Position numbers and translations under genes: made by a program
Part shown: positions 18,873-27,832 of the stretch, piece by piece
Layout: each line of letters begins with the position of its first letter
How positions within the stretch are numbered: position 1 is the stretch's first letter
Origin: Candidatus Methanomethylicota archaeon
Lineage (GTDB): Archaea > Thermoproteota > Methanomethylicia > Methanomethylicales > Methanomethylicaceae
Reading direction: 5' to 3'
Assembly: GCA_029887765.1 (NCBI GenBank)
Contig: JARXPF010000001.1
Span: 128,488 to 192,487 of the forward strand
DNA: 64,000 bases
The notes under the pieces: model-generated
What the model was told of the DNA's origin: nothing
Database searches by the model: none
What the model saw: only the letters and a program-made list of their open reading frames with translations

Positions 18873-19448
18873 TTATTTTATTTTTGAAAATTCAAGAATA
18901 GCAATTCCATGGACTATATCATTTTTAATATTATAGAAATTTAAAGCTCGCATTAATCCAACTAAATATTCAACAGTAAGTTCAATGAACAATTGATCAA
19001 CATTTGGTGCAATTATACTTATTATGAGTTTATCATTTGACTTCATATCAACTTTTATTTCAGAAATATGCCAAAAAGAAGCTGAAAGAAGAGATTGTAA
19101 AATTTCAAGAGGATTTTCAAATTTTGCAATAAGATATTTACCATACCATTCTCCAGCATAATTCCATTCCTTGAGTATCTCTGATTTATTATCTAACTTT
19201 TTTAAACTATTTAGTAATAAATTCATAGGAACTATAATAGATCCAGATTCTTTTTGTATCTTCATTAATCTATAAAATTCAACAATTTCTCTAATTGATG
19301 TTTTCATTTCACTTGCTTTTAAAGCATCTTGAAGAATTTCATTTGTAAGAGCAAATAACGTTTTATTTTCTTTTCTAGCAACTTCTGATAATTTTTCTAA
19401 TATATCAGATCTTACAACCAATAACTTTTTCTCAATTTTTTCAGGCAT
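18873..19448 (-). CDS. Ribbon-helix-helix-like protein, paralogue A
   Basis: A 191-residue protein. Residues about 5-47 look like a ribbon-helix-helix DNA-binding arm: a short strand (KKLLVVRSDILEKL), then helices SEVARKENKTLFALTNEILQ. The remaining about 140 residues form an unassigned alpha/beta domain containing a conserved WNYAGEWYGKYL patch. The protein downstream-to-upstream neighbour at 19448 is a diverged paralogue over its whole length. The ATG overlaps that gene's TAA by one base (TAATG), so they are co-translated. Function is unknown; a ligand-sensing regulator is my inference. Confidence 0.6.
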   Translation of the reverse strand: MPEKIEKKLLVVRSDILEKLSEVARKENKTLFALTNEILQDALKASEMKTSIREIVEFYRLMKIQKESGSIIVPMNLLLNSLKKLDNKSEILKEWNYAGEWYGKYLIAKFENPLEILQSLLSASFWHISEIKVDMKSNDKLIISIIAPNVDQLFIELTVEYLVGLMRALNFYNIKNDIVHGIAILEFSKIK

Positions 19449-20002
19449 TAATATTTCACTCCTTTCTTAATCCTTATAATAATTATGCCCTTCGAAACTT
19501 CTTTTGTAACAACTATGAATCCATAACTTTCTACCAATCCTTCTAAAAATTCTGCAATTTCTTCAGTTCTTCTTTCGCCCATTTTAGGACATATACAAAC
19601 AATTTTATTTTCAGAAAAAATTATTTCTGAATTTTCTCCAATAACATACTTAATTGCTCTTTCTATATGCTTTGGCTCTTTTATATTATTAGCTTCTAAA
19701 TGTTTACCAAAAACATAACCACTCTCCCTCCAAGATTTACAAATATTCCGATCAAGTGAAATGTAACTTATAAGATATTCATGAAAATTCTCTGGAACAA
19801 ATATCATGCCAGCATTTTTAGCAGTTTCAATTATTTTTAATTCTTCTATTATATTAAATAAAGTTGTATTTTTTTCATAAGCTATTAAAAAAGCTTCTAA
19901 AGCTTCATTAACTATACTAAATATTGTTCTACCTTCTTTTTTTGCAATTTCATTTATTTTTTCAACAAGATCTGCTTTAGCAGTAAGAAATTTCCTTGCC
20001 AA
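19448..20002 (-). CDS. Ribbon-helix-helix-like protein, paralogue B
   Basis: A 184-residue protein if it starts at the TTG at 20002, which has AAGGAGAT five bases upstream. A longer in-frame start would run into the phosphohexomutase gene. The N-terminal arm RKFLTAKADLVEKINEIAKK followed by TIFSIVNEALEAFL matches paralogue A position by position, and the C-terminal domain has WRESGYVFGKHLEA where A has WNYAGEWYGKYLIA. Cysteines occur in IVCICPKMG. It is the first gene of the pair. No family name is claimed. Confidence 0.6.
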   Translation of the reverse strand: MARKFLTAKADLVEKINEIAKKEGRTIFSIVNEALEAFLIAYEKNTTLFNIIEELKIIETAKNAGMIFVPENFHEYLISYISLDRNICKSWRESGYVFGKHLEANNIKEPKHIERAIKYVIGENSEIIFSENKIVCICPKMGERRTEEIAEFLEGLVESYGFIVVTKEVSKGIIIIRIKKGVKY

Positions 20003-20045
20003 TTCAATCTCCTTAATAAGATATTTAACATTTGTTAAATAAAGT

Positions 20046-21413
20046 TTATAGTATAAGATTACTTTTAGCAAAATTAATTAATAATTCAACATCATTTAAA
20101 GTTCTTGCTTCAGAATAAATTCTTATTACATTTTCAGTTCCAGATTTTCTTATTAATAACCATGAGCCATCATTTAAAACTATTTTTAAACCATCAATTT
20201 TAACAATATTAACAATTTTTTTATTAATTATTTCAAAAGATTCATCAATATCTAATTTAATATTAGGAGTTCTTTGAAAATGTAAATCAACTCTCTTAAA
20301 TTCAAATTTTCCATATTTATTATAAAGAGAATTCAACATAAATTGAAGATTCTCAAATTCTGAGGCTTCTAATAATAATAATGCTGTAGCTAAACCATCT
20401 TTCTCAGGTATATGGTTAATAAAACTTATTCCCCCACTTTCTTCTCCTCCTATCAATATTTTTTTATCAATTAAAAGGGGGGCAATATTTTTGAATCCAA
20501 CAGGAGTCTCAATAATATTAAATCCTCTTTCTTTTACAACAAAATCTAATAAATGAGATGTTGCAACAGTTCTAGCAGCATTTCCAATCATTCTTCTCTT
20601 ATCATGAAGATGAATATAGAGTAAAGGCAATATTTGATTTGCTAATAAAAATAATCCTTCATTAGTAATAGCTGCAATTCGATCACCATCTCCATCAAAA
20701 GCTAATCCAATATCAAACCCTTTGTTTATTACTTCTTTTCTTAAATATTCTAAATTTTTTGGAATAGGATCTGGAGAACATCCACCAAATTCAGGATCAA
20801 TATTCCCTCTAATAACATGAATTTTTGTACTTAATCTATTTAATATTGCCTCAATTATTCCTGATGTTGCACCATGCATAGGATCAACAACAATTTTTGT
20901 ATTTAACTTATTTATAGAGATAAGACGAATTACATGATCAATATAATCATCAATAGGATTTAAAGTAAAAATTAATTCATTTTTTATTTTTCCCTCTTTT
21001 ATATTACTAGTTTTTTCAATTAAATCTTCTATGGCTTTTGTAATATTAATTGTTGCAGGTCCACCATAATGTGGAATAAATTTTATACCATTGTATATAG
21101 GAGGATTATGAGAAGCAGTTATCATAATAGCACCATCAAGTGAATATTTTAAAACAGAAAAAGCAGCAATTGGTGTTGGTATTGGTCTAGGTGAAAGGAA
21201 TGAAGGAATTTCAAATGAAGAAAGGATTTCTGCACAAATTTTAGCAAAAAAATGAGAACGATATCTACCATCATACCCAATAAAAATTCCTCGCTTAAAT
21301 CCTGAATTGTAAATATATTGAGCAATAGCTTTTGCAACTAACTTTACATTTTCTTCATTAAAGTCTTCATCCATTCGAGAACGCCAACCATCAGTGCCAA
21401 AAAAAATTTTCAT
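20046..21413 (-). CDS. Phosphoglucomutase/phosphomannomutase family enzyme
   Basis: Alpha-D-phosphohexomutase of 455 residues that interconverts hexose 1- and 6-phosphates (or glucosamine phosphates). All four signature sites are present: the phosphoserine loop MITASHNPP (Ser101), the Mg loop AFDGDGDRIAA, the sugar-binding loop GGEESGG, and the phosphate-binding RKSGTENVIRIY. The start is FFGTDGWRS, typical of the family. It heads towards the glycolytic genes usp-gap-pgk-pgi on the same strand, 21 bases from the next. Confidence 0.93.
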   Translation of the reverse strand: MKIFFGTDGWRSRMDEDFNEENVKLVAKAIAQYIYNSGFKRGIFIGYDGRYRSHFFAKICAEILSSFEIPSFLSPRPIPTPIAAFSVLKYSLDGAIMITASHNPPIYNGIKFIPHYGGPATINITKAIEDLIEKTSNIKEGKIKNELIFTLNPIDDYIDHVIRLISINKLNTKIVVDPMHGATSGIIEAILNRLSTKIHVIRGNIDPEFGGCSPDPIPKNLEYLRKEVINKGFDIGLAFDGDGDRIAAITNEGLFLLANQILPLLYIHLHDKRRMIGNAARTVATSHLLDFVVKERGFNIIETPVGFKNIAPLLIDKKILIGGEESGGISFINHIPEKDGLATALLLLEASEFENLQFMLNSLYNKYGKFEFKRVDLHFQRTPNIKLDIDESFEIINKKIVNIVKIDGLKIVLNDGSWLLIRKSGTENVIRIYSEARTLNDVELLINFAKSNLIL

Positions 21414-21434
21414 AACTACTCACTCTTTAAAGAA

Positions 21435-21863
21435 TTAACGAACAATTATTATTGTACATGGTAGTGTTATTGCCAATGACATAGCAACACTTCCCATTAA
21501 TATTGCTTTTTCTCCAGTATAACCTCTAGAACCTAATATCACAAGGTCATATTTTCCTTTTATAACTTCATCATATATTTCCATTGCTACTGAAGATTGA
21601 TTAGCTTCTGCAATTCTAATTATTTTTCTTGTTATTATTCCATATTGTTTACAAATTGATTCTCCTTCACATAATATTTTTTCTCCAACACATTTCATAT
21701 CTTCTAATGTTTTAGTATTAATACCTGAAGGATTTATTATTACATATACTAAAGTTATTTTTGATCCATCTCTCATAGCAATTTCAATAGCTAAGTCCAA
21801 AGCTCTCAATGAAGCAGGAGAACCATCAAGTGGGACTAATATATTCTTAAAAATTAATATCAC
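21435..21863 (-). CDS. Universal stress protein, UspA family
   Basis: Nucleotide-binding USP of 142 residues. The N-terminal strand NILVPLDGSPASLRALDLA and the C-terminal ATP-binding loop LVILGSRGYTGEKAILMGSV are the two family marks. The GTG at 21863 overlaps the GAPDH stop (GTGA). An alternative initiation codon is an in-frame ATT three codons later, placed just after the GGGAGGTGAT site and giving the usual start IFKNILVP. Its tight coupling to gap suggests a regulatory or energy-sensing role in sugar metabolism. Confidence 0.88.
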   Translation of the reverse strand: MILIFKNILVPLDGSPASLRALDLAIEIAMRDGSKITLVYVIINPSGINTKTLEDMKCVGEKILCEGESICKQYGIITRKIIRIAEANQSSVAMEIYDEVIKGKYDLVILGSRGYTGEKAILMGSVAMSLAITLPCTIIIVR

Positions 21864-22879
21864 CTCCCTATCCCTAATGCTTCATCTGTCATTCTTATAG
21901 ATTCTTCAGGATTTTCAACAATCCTTGTCATTGCTCTAATAGCATCTACATTCTCAGGAACAACAATGGATTCTTGATGTACTGCTTGTGATAAATATAT
22001 TTCATTTCCAAAAGACTTAATAGATTCTTTCCATATTATCAATTCTGGTAAATCATATCTTTTTCTTCCCAAATCCCTAGCATATTCAATTATTGTTGAA
22101 GTAGAATCTATTCCATCTTTAGCTGATATAATCTTTATTCTAGAATATTTTGATAAAGTATTGATAACATCAGATTCTGATACAAAATTATTAAGTTCAA
22201 GATTTAATACATGTACATGCATTAGAGTTTCTGGTACTGCAAAAGCTATAGTAGTAATATTAATATGATTTAAAATTTTATTAACATCAGGACCATGATG
22301 AGAAGGAATAGTAACAGGATCTGGTACAATACTGTTTATAGGTCCTTTTGAATCTTCATGAGGATCAGCCCCTCTTCTAATTAAAACAACCCTTGCTTTT
22401 TTAATACCATAGGCTTTATCTATTGCATAAAGAGATCTACATAACCCTGTAGTATTACATGAAACTACTCTGACAAAATTTCTTCCAAGAGCTTCTTTAT
22501 AATTACAAATAGAATTAAATGAAAAACCTGCTACTTCGTGTTTTTCTCCTCCTTGAAATATTGCTTTTACTCCATATTTTTCATAAATTGGTTTATAAGT
22601 AGCTCCTATACCACCTGGTGTACAATCTATAATAACATCAATTTGTTTTAATAAATCTTCCAATGAACCTTTTACTTTTATTCCAAATTCTTCAAAAAGT
22701 TTAATTCTATCAGATGATGATGCATAAACATCTATGCCATTTTCTAAAGCTATTCTAGCTTCAAAATTTGGTTTTGTTTTTGTTACACCAATCAATTCCA
22801 TATCTTTTTGTTTTAAAATAGCATCTGCTATCCTTTTACCTATAGTTCCATAACCATTTATTCCAATTCTCACTTTCAA
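21860..22879 (-). CDS. gap: Glyceraldehyde-3-phosphate dehydrogenase, archaeal type II
   Basis: NAD(P)-dependent phosphorylating GAPDH, 339 residues. Nucleotide-binding start: RIGINGYGTIGKRIAD. The catalytic cysteine lies in RVVSCNTTGLCRSLYA. RRGADPHEDSKGPINSIVP and the HHGPDVNKIL segment are typical of archaeal enzymes. Start is TTG at 22879 behind GGTGAT. It lies between pgk and usp, all minus strand, so consecutive glycolytic/gluconeogenic steps are adjacent. Confidence 0.96.
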   Translation of the reverse strand: MKVRIGINGYGTIGKRIADAILKQKDMELIGVTKTKPNFEARIALENGIDVYASSSDRIKLFEEFGIKVKGSLEDLLKQIDVIIDCTPGGIGATYKPIYEKYGVKAIFQGGEKHEVAGFSFNSICNYKEALGRNFVRVVSCNTTGLCRSLYAIDKAYGIKKARVVLIRRGADPHEDSKGPINSIVPDPVTIPSHHGPDVNKILNHINITTIAFAVPETLMHVHVLNLELNNFVSESDVINTLSKYSRIKIISAKDGIDSTSTIIEYARDLGRKRYDLPELIIWKESIKSFGNEIYLSQAVHQESIVVPENVDAIRAMTRIVENPEESIRMTDEALGIGR

Positions 22880-22903
22880 GATAAATCACCATGAAAATAC
22901 TTA

Positions 22904-24148
22904 TTATTTTTCAGATTTAAATATATGGGCAGAAGTTATTAGAGCTTCAATTGCTGGAAGTTTTTCACCAGAAATATATGCAATAAAAGCTCCACCTCCA
23001 GTACTGAAATAATCAATTCTATTTGTAACATTAATTTTCTCTGCAATCTTTCTTAAATGTCCACCTCCAAGTATGATTTTTGCATTAGTTTTTATTATTC
23101 TTTTTAATAATTCTTCCGAACCTTTTGTAAATCTTTTATCTTCAATATAACCAGCAGGTCCTCGCATTATTATTATCTTAGCATGATTTAAAAGATTATG
23201 ATACAAATCAATAGTCTCACTACCAATATCATATATTGGTAGTGAGTCAGTAAGTTCTTTTACAGAAACTTCTATACGTTCTTCATTTTTTAAAGTAGCC
23301 ACATCTTTAGGTGTAACAATTTTATCTGAATATAACTTCAGTAAATTCTGAGCTCTAGGCAATAATGTATGAAAACCTTTTCCCTCAAGAATCTTCATAT
23401 TTGCTTTTCCAAGTCGCTCACCTTTAGCAAACATGAATAAATGAGCTACGAGACCTGTAAGAAGCACTTTATCTGCGATTCCTTTAGAAAGAATTGCTTC
23501 AATTAATTGAACAGAATCAGGAACTTTTCCACCTCCTAGTATGAAAATACATGGCCTTAATTGAGACTCCATAATCATGTTTAGGTATTTTACTTCTTTT
23601 TCTAATAACCTACCTCCACAGGATGGCAATACCATAGGAAAGCCTGTAAGTGAAGGATGGGACCTATGAGATGTTGCAAAAGCATCATTTACATAGATAG
23701 AAAATAAAGGAGCAAGATAACGAACCATAAAAGTCTTACTTTGTGCTTCAGGAACTTTTTCAATAACTTCTTCTGAATAAAATCTTACATTTTCAAGTAA
23801 TATAACATCACCTGGTTTAGATGATTTAATTGCTGATCTTGCAGTAGGACCAAAAATATCTTCAATATATTCTACTTCTTGATTTAGATACTTTGATAGA
23901 TATTTTGCATGATTTTCTAATGTTGAAAAATCATAATCACCAGGACGACCTTGATGTGCTAGTATAGTTAATGAAGAGCCTTTTTCCAAAAGTTCTAAAA
24001 TTGTAGGAATATGACTTCTTATTCTAAAGTCATCAGTTATTTCACCAGTTTTTGGATCTATTGGAGAATTTATGTCAATTCTTAGAAGAACTTTTTTCCC
24101 CTCAAAATTAAAGTCATCCATTGTATAAAATCCCAACTCACTCATCAT
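22904..24148 (-). CDS. pgk: Phosphoglycerate kinase
   Basis: Transfers phosphate between 1,3-bisphosphoglycerate and ADP. It opens with GKKVLLRIDINSPID, contains HQGRPGDYDF and DAFATSHRSHPSLTGFP (3-PG binding), and the nucleotide part LRPCIFILGGGKVPDS and STGGGAFIAYISGE. Length (414) is standard. The gene holds a perfect 13-bp inverted repeat (23216-23246) described separately. It precedes gap by 24 bases. Confidence 0.97.
   Translation of the reverse strand: MMSELGFYTMDDFNFEGKKVLLRIDINSPIDPKTGEITDDFRIRSHIPTILELLEKGSSLTILAHQGRPGDYDFSTLENHAKYLSKYLNQEVEYIEDIFGPTARSAIKSSKPGDVILLENVRFYSEEVIEKVPEAQSKTFMVRYLAPLFSIYVNDAFATSHRSHPSLTGFPMVLPSCGGRLLEKEVKYLNMIMESQLRPCIFILGGGKVPDSVQLIEAILSKGIADKVLLTGLVAHLFMFAKGERLGKANMKILEGKGFHTLLPRAQNLLKLYSDKIVTPKDVATLKNEERIEVSVKELTDSLPIYDIGSETIDLYHNLLNHAKIIIMRGPAGYIEDKRFTKGSEELLKRIIKTNAKIILGGGHLRKIAEKINVTNRIDYFSTGGGAFIAYISGEKLPAIEALITSAHIFKSEK
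23216..23246. repeat. Perfect 13-bp inverted repeat inside pgk
   Basis: Arms ctcactaccaata (23216-23228) and tattggtagtgag (23234-23246) are exact reverse complements around a 5-base loop. The mRNA would form a strong hairpin at codons for LPIYDIGSE. Seen directly in the sequence; function, if any, is unknown. Confidence 0.9.
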
Positions 24149-24190
24149 TCTTCATCGCCATGTACTTTTTTTCTGTCTTTAAGTTTTTAT

Positions 24191-24934
24191 TCATATATTA
24201 AAAAATTTTTCACTAAGCAGAGAAGGCTTGTTTAAGAAGTCAAAACAAGATGGACATGAAATGAAATCATTGTATAAATCTTTTGATATTAAAAATTTTC
24301 TTGATGAAAATCTGAAGTTAGGCACTTTTTTATAATTTTTATTTGGTATTAAGGATCCATCTTTGAGTAAATAATAAGCCGCCCCCCTTTTTTTAATATA
24401 ATCATCATATATAGATTCAAATTTATTTGAAACTAAATTTGCCATTACAAGAATAGTTTCACCAGTATTAACAGTAACATGACCATAACCAGGAGGAATT
24501 AATATAGCTTCTCCTTCTTTTACATTCATTATTATGAAGTCAATAACTTCATCATTAATTTTCTTCTGAAGTAAATAAGTTGCTTTACCATATAATACTT
24601 GATAAATTTCAGGATAAGATAAATTATTTTCTGCAATAGGATGATAATGACCTAGTGTTTTATTAAGCTCTCTACCTAAATATAGATTTGCCATTACTGT
24701 TAAGTCAAATCTAATTTCTTTATTTTTAAAAATATTTTTATGACTTTCAAGATAAAAACCTCTATACATAGCATAAAGTGGGGTTTCTTCTGAAATATTG
24801 TAAATTTCATCATAAAGAACTGGATAAAGATCTTTCAATCTTCTATAAGAACCAAAAAGTTTGACATCATTAATTGAAAGAGAAAGATCATTATTTACTT
24901 TTATATTACCAAAGCTCAATTTAATAGAAATCAT
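24191..24934 (-). CDS. pgi: Glucose-6-phosphate isomerase, archaeal cupin type
   Basis: Metal-dependent cupin isomerase interconverting glucose 6-phosphate and fructose 6-phosphate. The metal motif GHYHPIAENN followed by a downstream Glu (SYPEIYQVLYGKATYLLQ) and His in PGYGHVTVNTG is the cPGI signature. MYRGFYLESHK and DLTVMANLYLG also fit. At 247 residues it is longer than the shortest cPGIs, with a C-terminal tail containing a CPSC pair. It is the first gene of the minus-strand glycolytic run. Confidence 0.88.
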   Translation of the reverse strand: MISIKLSFGNIKVNNDLSLSINDVKLFGSYRRLKDLYPVLYDEIYNISEETPLYAMYRGFYLESHKNIFKNKEIRFDLTVMANLYLGRELNKTLGHYHPIAENNLSYPEIYQVLYGKATYLLQKKINDEVIDFIIMNVKEGEAILIPPGYGHVTVNTGETILVMANLVSNKFESIYDDYIKKRGAAYYLLKDGSLIPNKNYKKVPNFRFSSRKFLISKDLYNDFISCPSCFDFLNKPSLLSEKFFNI

Positions 24935-25024
24935 ATTAATTATATATCATAATTTAAAATATAAGTTTATATTTTGAAATAGAAAAAAGTAAAAATTAAA
25001 TTAATTAAATTATTTTAATTAAAT

Positions 25025-25270
25025 TTATGCAACTACTTCAGCAGTAGCAAATCTTCTGGCCACCTTAGTTACTTTAACTTTTACATGATCTCCAACCTTA
25101 GTATTAGGAACAAATATAACAAAACCTTCTATACGTGCAATACCTTCTCCACGTCTACTTATTTCTTTAATATCAACTTCGTATTCTTCGCCTTCCTTAA
25201 CTGGTTTAGAACTAAAGTCTCTACTATACTTGCGGTTGTATCTATGGCGGCCTTCACGATAGTATCCCAC
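25025..25270 (-). CDS. Small TRAM-domain RNA-binding protein
   Basis: An 81-residue protein: a basic, Arg/Tyr-rich N-terminal tail ([15 protein letters not shown]) followed by one TRAM/OB domain ([38 protein letters not shown]). Stand-alone TRAM proteins of archaea act as RNA chaperones, in some species as cold-shock proteins. The start is GTG at 25270, six bases after GGAGGG. A stable hairpin (25300-25330) lies in its leader. It is downstream of DNA ligase on the same strand. Confidence 0.85.
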   Translation of the reverse strand: MGYYREGRHRYNRKYSRDFSSKPVKEGEEYEVDIKEISRRGEGIARIEGFVIFVPNTKVGDHVKVKVTKVARRFATAEVVA

Positions 25271-25299
25271 ATTTTTCCCTCCTTTTTCGTTCTTTTAGA

Positions 25300-25330
25300 C
25301 ATAAGTAAAAGGAGAATCCTTCTACTTATG
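25300..25330 (-). promoter_or_regulatory. Leader hairpin upstream of the TRAM gene
   Basis: Arms cataagtaaaagga (25300-25313) and tccttctacttatg (25317-25330) with a 3-base loop. The one mismatch becomes a G-U pair in minus-strand RNA. It sits 30 bases before the TRAM GTG. No U-tract follows in the minus direction, so it does not look like a simple terminator of the ligase gene. Autoregulation by the TRAM protein is a speculative possibility. Confidence 0.55.
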
Positions 25331-25359
25331 CCTGCCTTCTTTTTGAAAAAACTCCTTAA

Positions 25360-27171
25360 TTAACTTACCTCTGAAATTTCTTTCATTTTCTTAAGTTGTT
25401 TTTTATACATTTCAATAATTTCTTTCACAGTAGTAGCATCCTCAGGACTTTTATCATCTCTCCATCTACCAGTAAATCTTGGAAAACGAATTGCAAGTCC
25501 TGCTCCTCTCTTTATAGTATTAAGTCCACAAGTATGTACTGGAGAAAGAGTTATTTCAGCACCTATGACTTCAATAACTTTAGCTGGTATTATCCAAACA
25601 TCAGGGACAATCTTTGAATCCACTCTTGCATGTCTATGAGGGATTATGTAAGGTCCGAATCTTTGATTCATAGTTTTTATTTCTTCATCAGTAAATCCTG
25701 TGGCACACTTACATACTGTTTTAAAAACATCTTCTTCATCATCATAAGCAGCTAATAGAAGAGATCCAATATTACCTGCACGCCTCCCAGTTCCCATAAA
25801 TCCACCTACAACAACTAAATCTACAGTATCAATCATTTCACTTTTATAATCACGTTTGTATTTTATCCAAAGCCAGCCTCTTGCTCCTGCTCTATACGTA
25901 GATTCTGGAGAAATAGATTTTGCAATTATACCTTCACAACCATCAGAAACAGCTTCATGAAAAAATGTTTCTAAATCTTCAACATTATTAACAATTTTTT
26001 GTTCTGCAAGTTTTACTCTCTCATTTTCCATAACTATTTTTGAAAGAAAATCTCTACGTTCAATATATGGTTTAATTGTAAAATCAATGCCATCTCCATA
26101 AAGTATATCAAAAAGTCTAACAGATGCAGGATATTTTTCCATAGCTTCTTCAATACCATATTTTCTTCTTCTATGCATTAATTCTTGAAATGGTAAAAGT
26201 TCACCTGTATCAGGATCAAAAGCAATAATTTCTCCTTCAATAATATATGAATTTAATGAAATAGCTTTTGATACAAACTCTATTACATCTGGATAATGAT
26301 GCGTTATATTTTCCAATCGTCTAGAGAATAAGAGAATAGAATTATCTTTAATTTTATGAATTTGCACACGTTCACCATCATATTTATACTCTATAGCACA
26401 TTCTCCATTCATTTTTTCTAATATTTCTCTTGGATCAGAAAGACGTTCAGCTAACATTGGTCTTATTGGTCTTCCTGGAGTAGGCTTAAATTCCTTTAAA
26501 GCATCTATGCCTTGAAGAGCTAAAACTTTAGCCACCATTCCAAGATCGCTACTTAAATTATAAGCTCTTTCAATAATTTCTCTTGCATCTTTTGTTCCAA
26601 TAAAAGAAATGCTTAAAGCATCTAAAATTGTCATATCAGCAACTCCAAGCCTTAATGTGCCTGAAACTGTCCGAACTATATACATTGCTTCCCTTGGAGA
26701 AGAGTCTCTTAAAAGATCTGATAAAATTCTTATTTTTTCCTCTTGAGAACCAGGACCTTGAGTTTTTGCAATTTTTTCTAAATCACCATATACTCTTTCA
26801 ATAGTTATTGGCTCCTTCTTTTGATATTGAGAAAATATATCAAGTGTTGCTTGTTTTTTTCCTTTGGAAAGAATAACATTAGCAACAGTTCCTAAATCTC
26901 CAAGAATTTTATATTGTTGTTCTACTTCAGATTCTTTTACAGTTGCAGCTAATGCTATACATTTTATAATCATTCTATCAGCTATACCTAATTCCAATGG
27001 AATAAATTCAGGAAAAATTCTTCCTTGAGTTAAATATACAACTTTATCAATTAATTCAGGAGGACATTTTGTAAATAATCCTACAAGTATTTCTGTTATT
27101 TCTAATCTTTTTGTAGTTTGACTTATCTTATCATAAACTTCCACGAGATCAGAATACTTCAAAATTTTCAC
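25360..27171 (-). CDS. lig: ATP-dependent DNA ligase
   Basis: Replicative/repair ligase of the archaeal/eukaryotic ligase I type. It has an N-terminal DNA-binding domain (about 1-230), the adenylation domain with the nucleophile Lys263 in EYKYDGERVQIH, later motifs (IIEGEIIAFDPDTGE, GCEGIIAKS, WLWIKYKRDY), and a C-terminal OB domain with RFPRFTGRWRDDKSPEDATT. Its 603 residues are exactly typical. The start ATG follows a GGTGAAAATTTTG stretch. Confidence 0.97.
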   Translation of the reverse strand: MKILKYSDLVEVYDKISQTTKRLEITEILVGLFTKCPPELIDKVVYLTQGRIFPEFIPLELGIADRMIIKCIALAATVKESEVEQQYKILGDLGTVANVILSKGKKQATLDIFSQYQKKEPITIERVYGDLEKIAKTQGPGSQEEKIRILSDLLRDSSPREAMYIVRTVSGTLRLGVADMTILDALSISFIGTKDAREIIERAYNLSSDLGMVAKVLALQGIDALKEFKPTPGRPIRPMLAERLSDPREILEKMNGECAIEYKYDGERVQIHKIKDNSILLFSRRLENITHHYPDVIEFVSKAISLNSYIIEGEIIAFDPDTGELLPFQELMHRRRKYGIEEAMEKYPASVRLFDILYGDGIDFTIKPYIERRDFLSKIVMENERVKLAEQKIVNNVEDLETFFHEAVSDGCEGIIAKSISPESTYRAGARGWLWIKYKRDYKSEMIDTVDLVVVGGFMGTGRRAGNIGSLLLAAYDDEEDVFKTVCKCATGFTDEEIKTMNQRFGPYIIPHRHARVDSKIVPDVWIIPAKVIEVIGAEITLSPVHTCGLNTIKRGAGLAIRFPRFTGRWRDDKSPEDATTVKEIIEMYKKQLKKMKEISEVS

Positions 27172-27275
27172 CAGTATTTATATTTAGATTTCTTTTTAAT
27201 AAATACTTCATACCTTTAAAAATGAACAAAACTTAAATCATACTTAATAAATAATGGTTTAGGGATTTGGTGGAA

Positions 27276-27830
27276 ATGTCAGAAGAGGATGCTAAGATAT
27301 TAGCTGATTTAAAGAAAGATTTAGAAGAAAAAATAGTTAAGATGGAAAAAGAATTGGCTTCATTAAAAACATTAATGAAGTTAGTTGATGAAGCTCTTTC
27401 AAAAATAAGTTTCATGCCAGCAAGTAAATTAATAGAAGAAGAAGTAATAAAACCACAAGAAGAAGTTCATGAATATGAACAATCTTTTCCAATAAAATCT
27501 AAAACAGGAGAGGACTTGGGTACAATATACGTAGGAAGAGGAGTTTTAAAAATTGTGCCAAGACAAGATCTTGGATTAAGTCTTAAAACCCCTCCATTTC
27601 AATCTTTCTTTATTGAAAGAGTACTTGAAGAAATGAAAAGAAAAGATGAAATAGCTGTTGAACAAAAGAAAAAAGATCCAAGTGAAATTTTAGAATATGA
27701 AGTAAAATGTGAAGGGGATATAATAAAAGAGATTTTAATAAAAAACATTATTGAAGAAAGTAGAATAAGAGAAATTAGAAGTTCAATACGATGGACATTA
27801 GAAAGAATGATGGAAAAAGTTTCTAAATAG
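27276..27830 (+). CDS. Conserved hypothetical archaeal protein with N-terminal coiled coil
   Basis: About 184 residues from the ATG at 27276 (AGGGAT lies nine bases upstream); a TTG at 27267 is an alternative. The N-terminal about 45 residues are a heptad-like coiled coil (LKKDLEEKIVKMEKELASLK). The middle forms a small beta domain (TGEDLGTIYVGRGVLKIVP). The C-terminal helix (IREIRSSIRWTLERMME) is basic and amphipathic. There are no cysteines of note and no membrane segment. I cannot assign a family; the domain order suggests a homo-oligomeric structural or nucleic-acid-associated protein. Confidence 0.6.
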   Translation: MSEEDAKILADLKKDLEEKIVKMEKELASLKTLMKLVDEALSKISFMPASKLIEEEVIKPQEEVHEYEQSFPIKSKTGEDLGTIYVGRGVLKIVPRQDLGLSLKTPPFQSFFIERVLEEMKRKDEIAVEQKKKDPSEILEYEVKCEGDIIKEILIKNIIEESRIREIRSSIRWTLERMMEKVSK

Positions 27831-27832
27831 TT

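Noticed and set aside
24935-25024. AT-rich near-palindromic stretch downstream of the TRAM gene as a specific operator
   Set aside because: The repeats are imperfect and made only of A/T (aattaatt-type), so they are not distinguishable from low-complexity sequence or a weak terminator.
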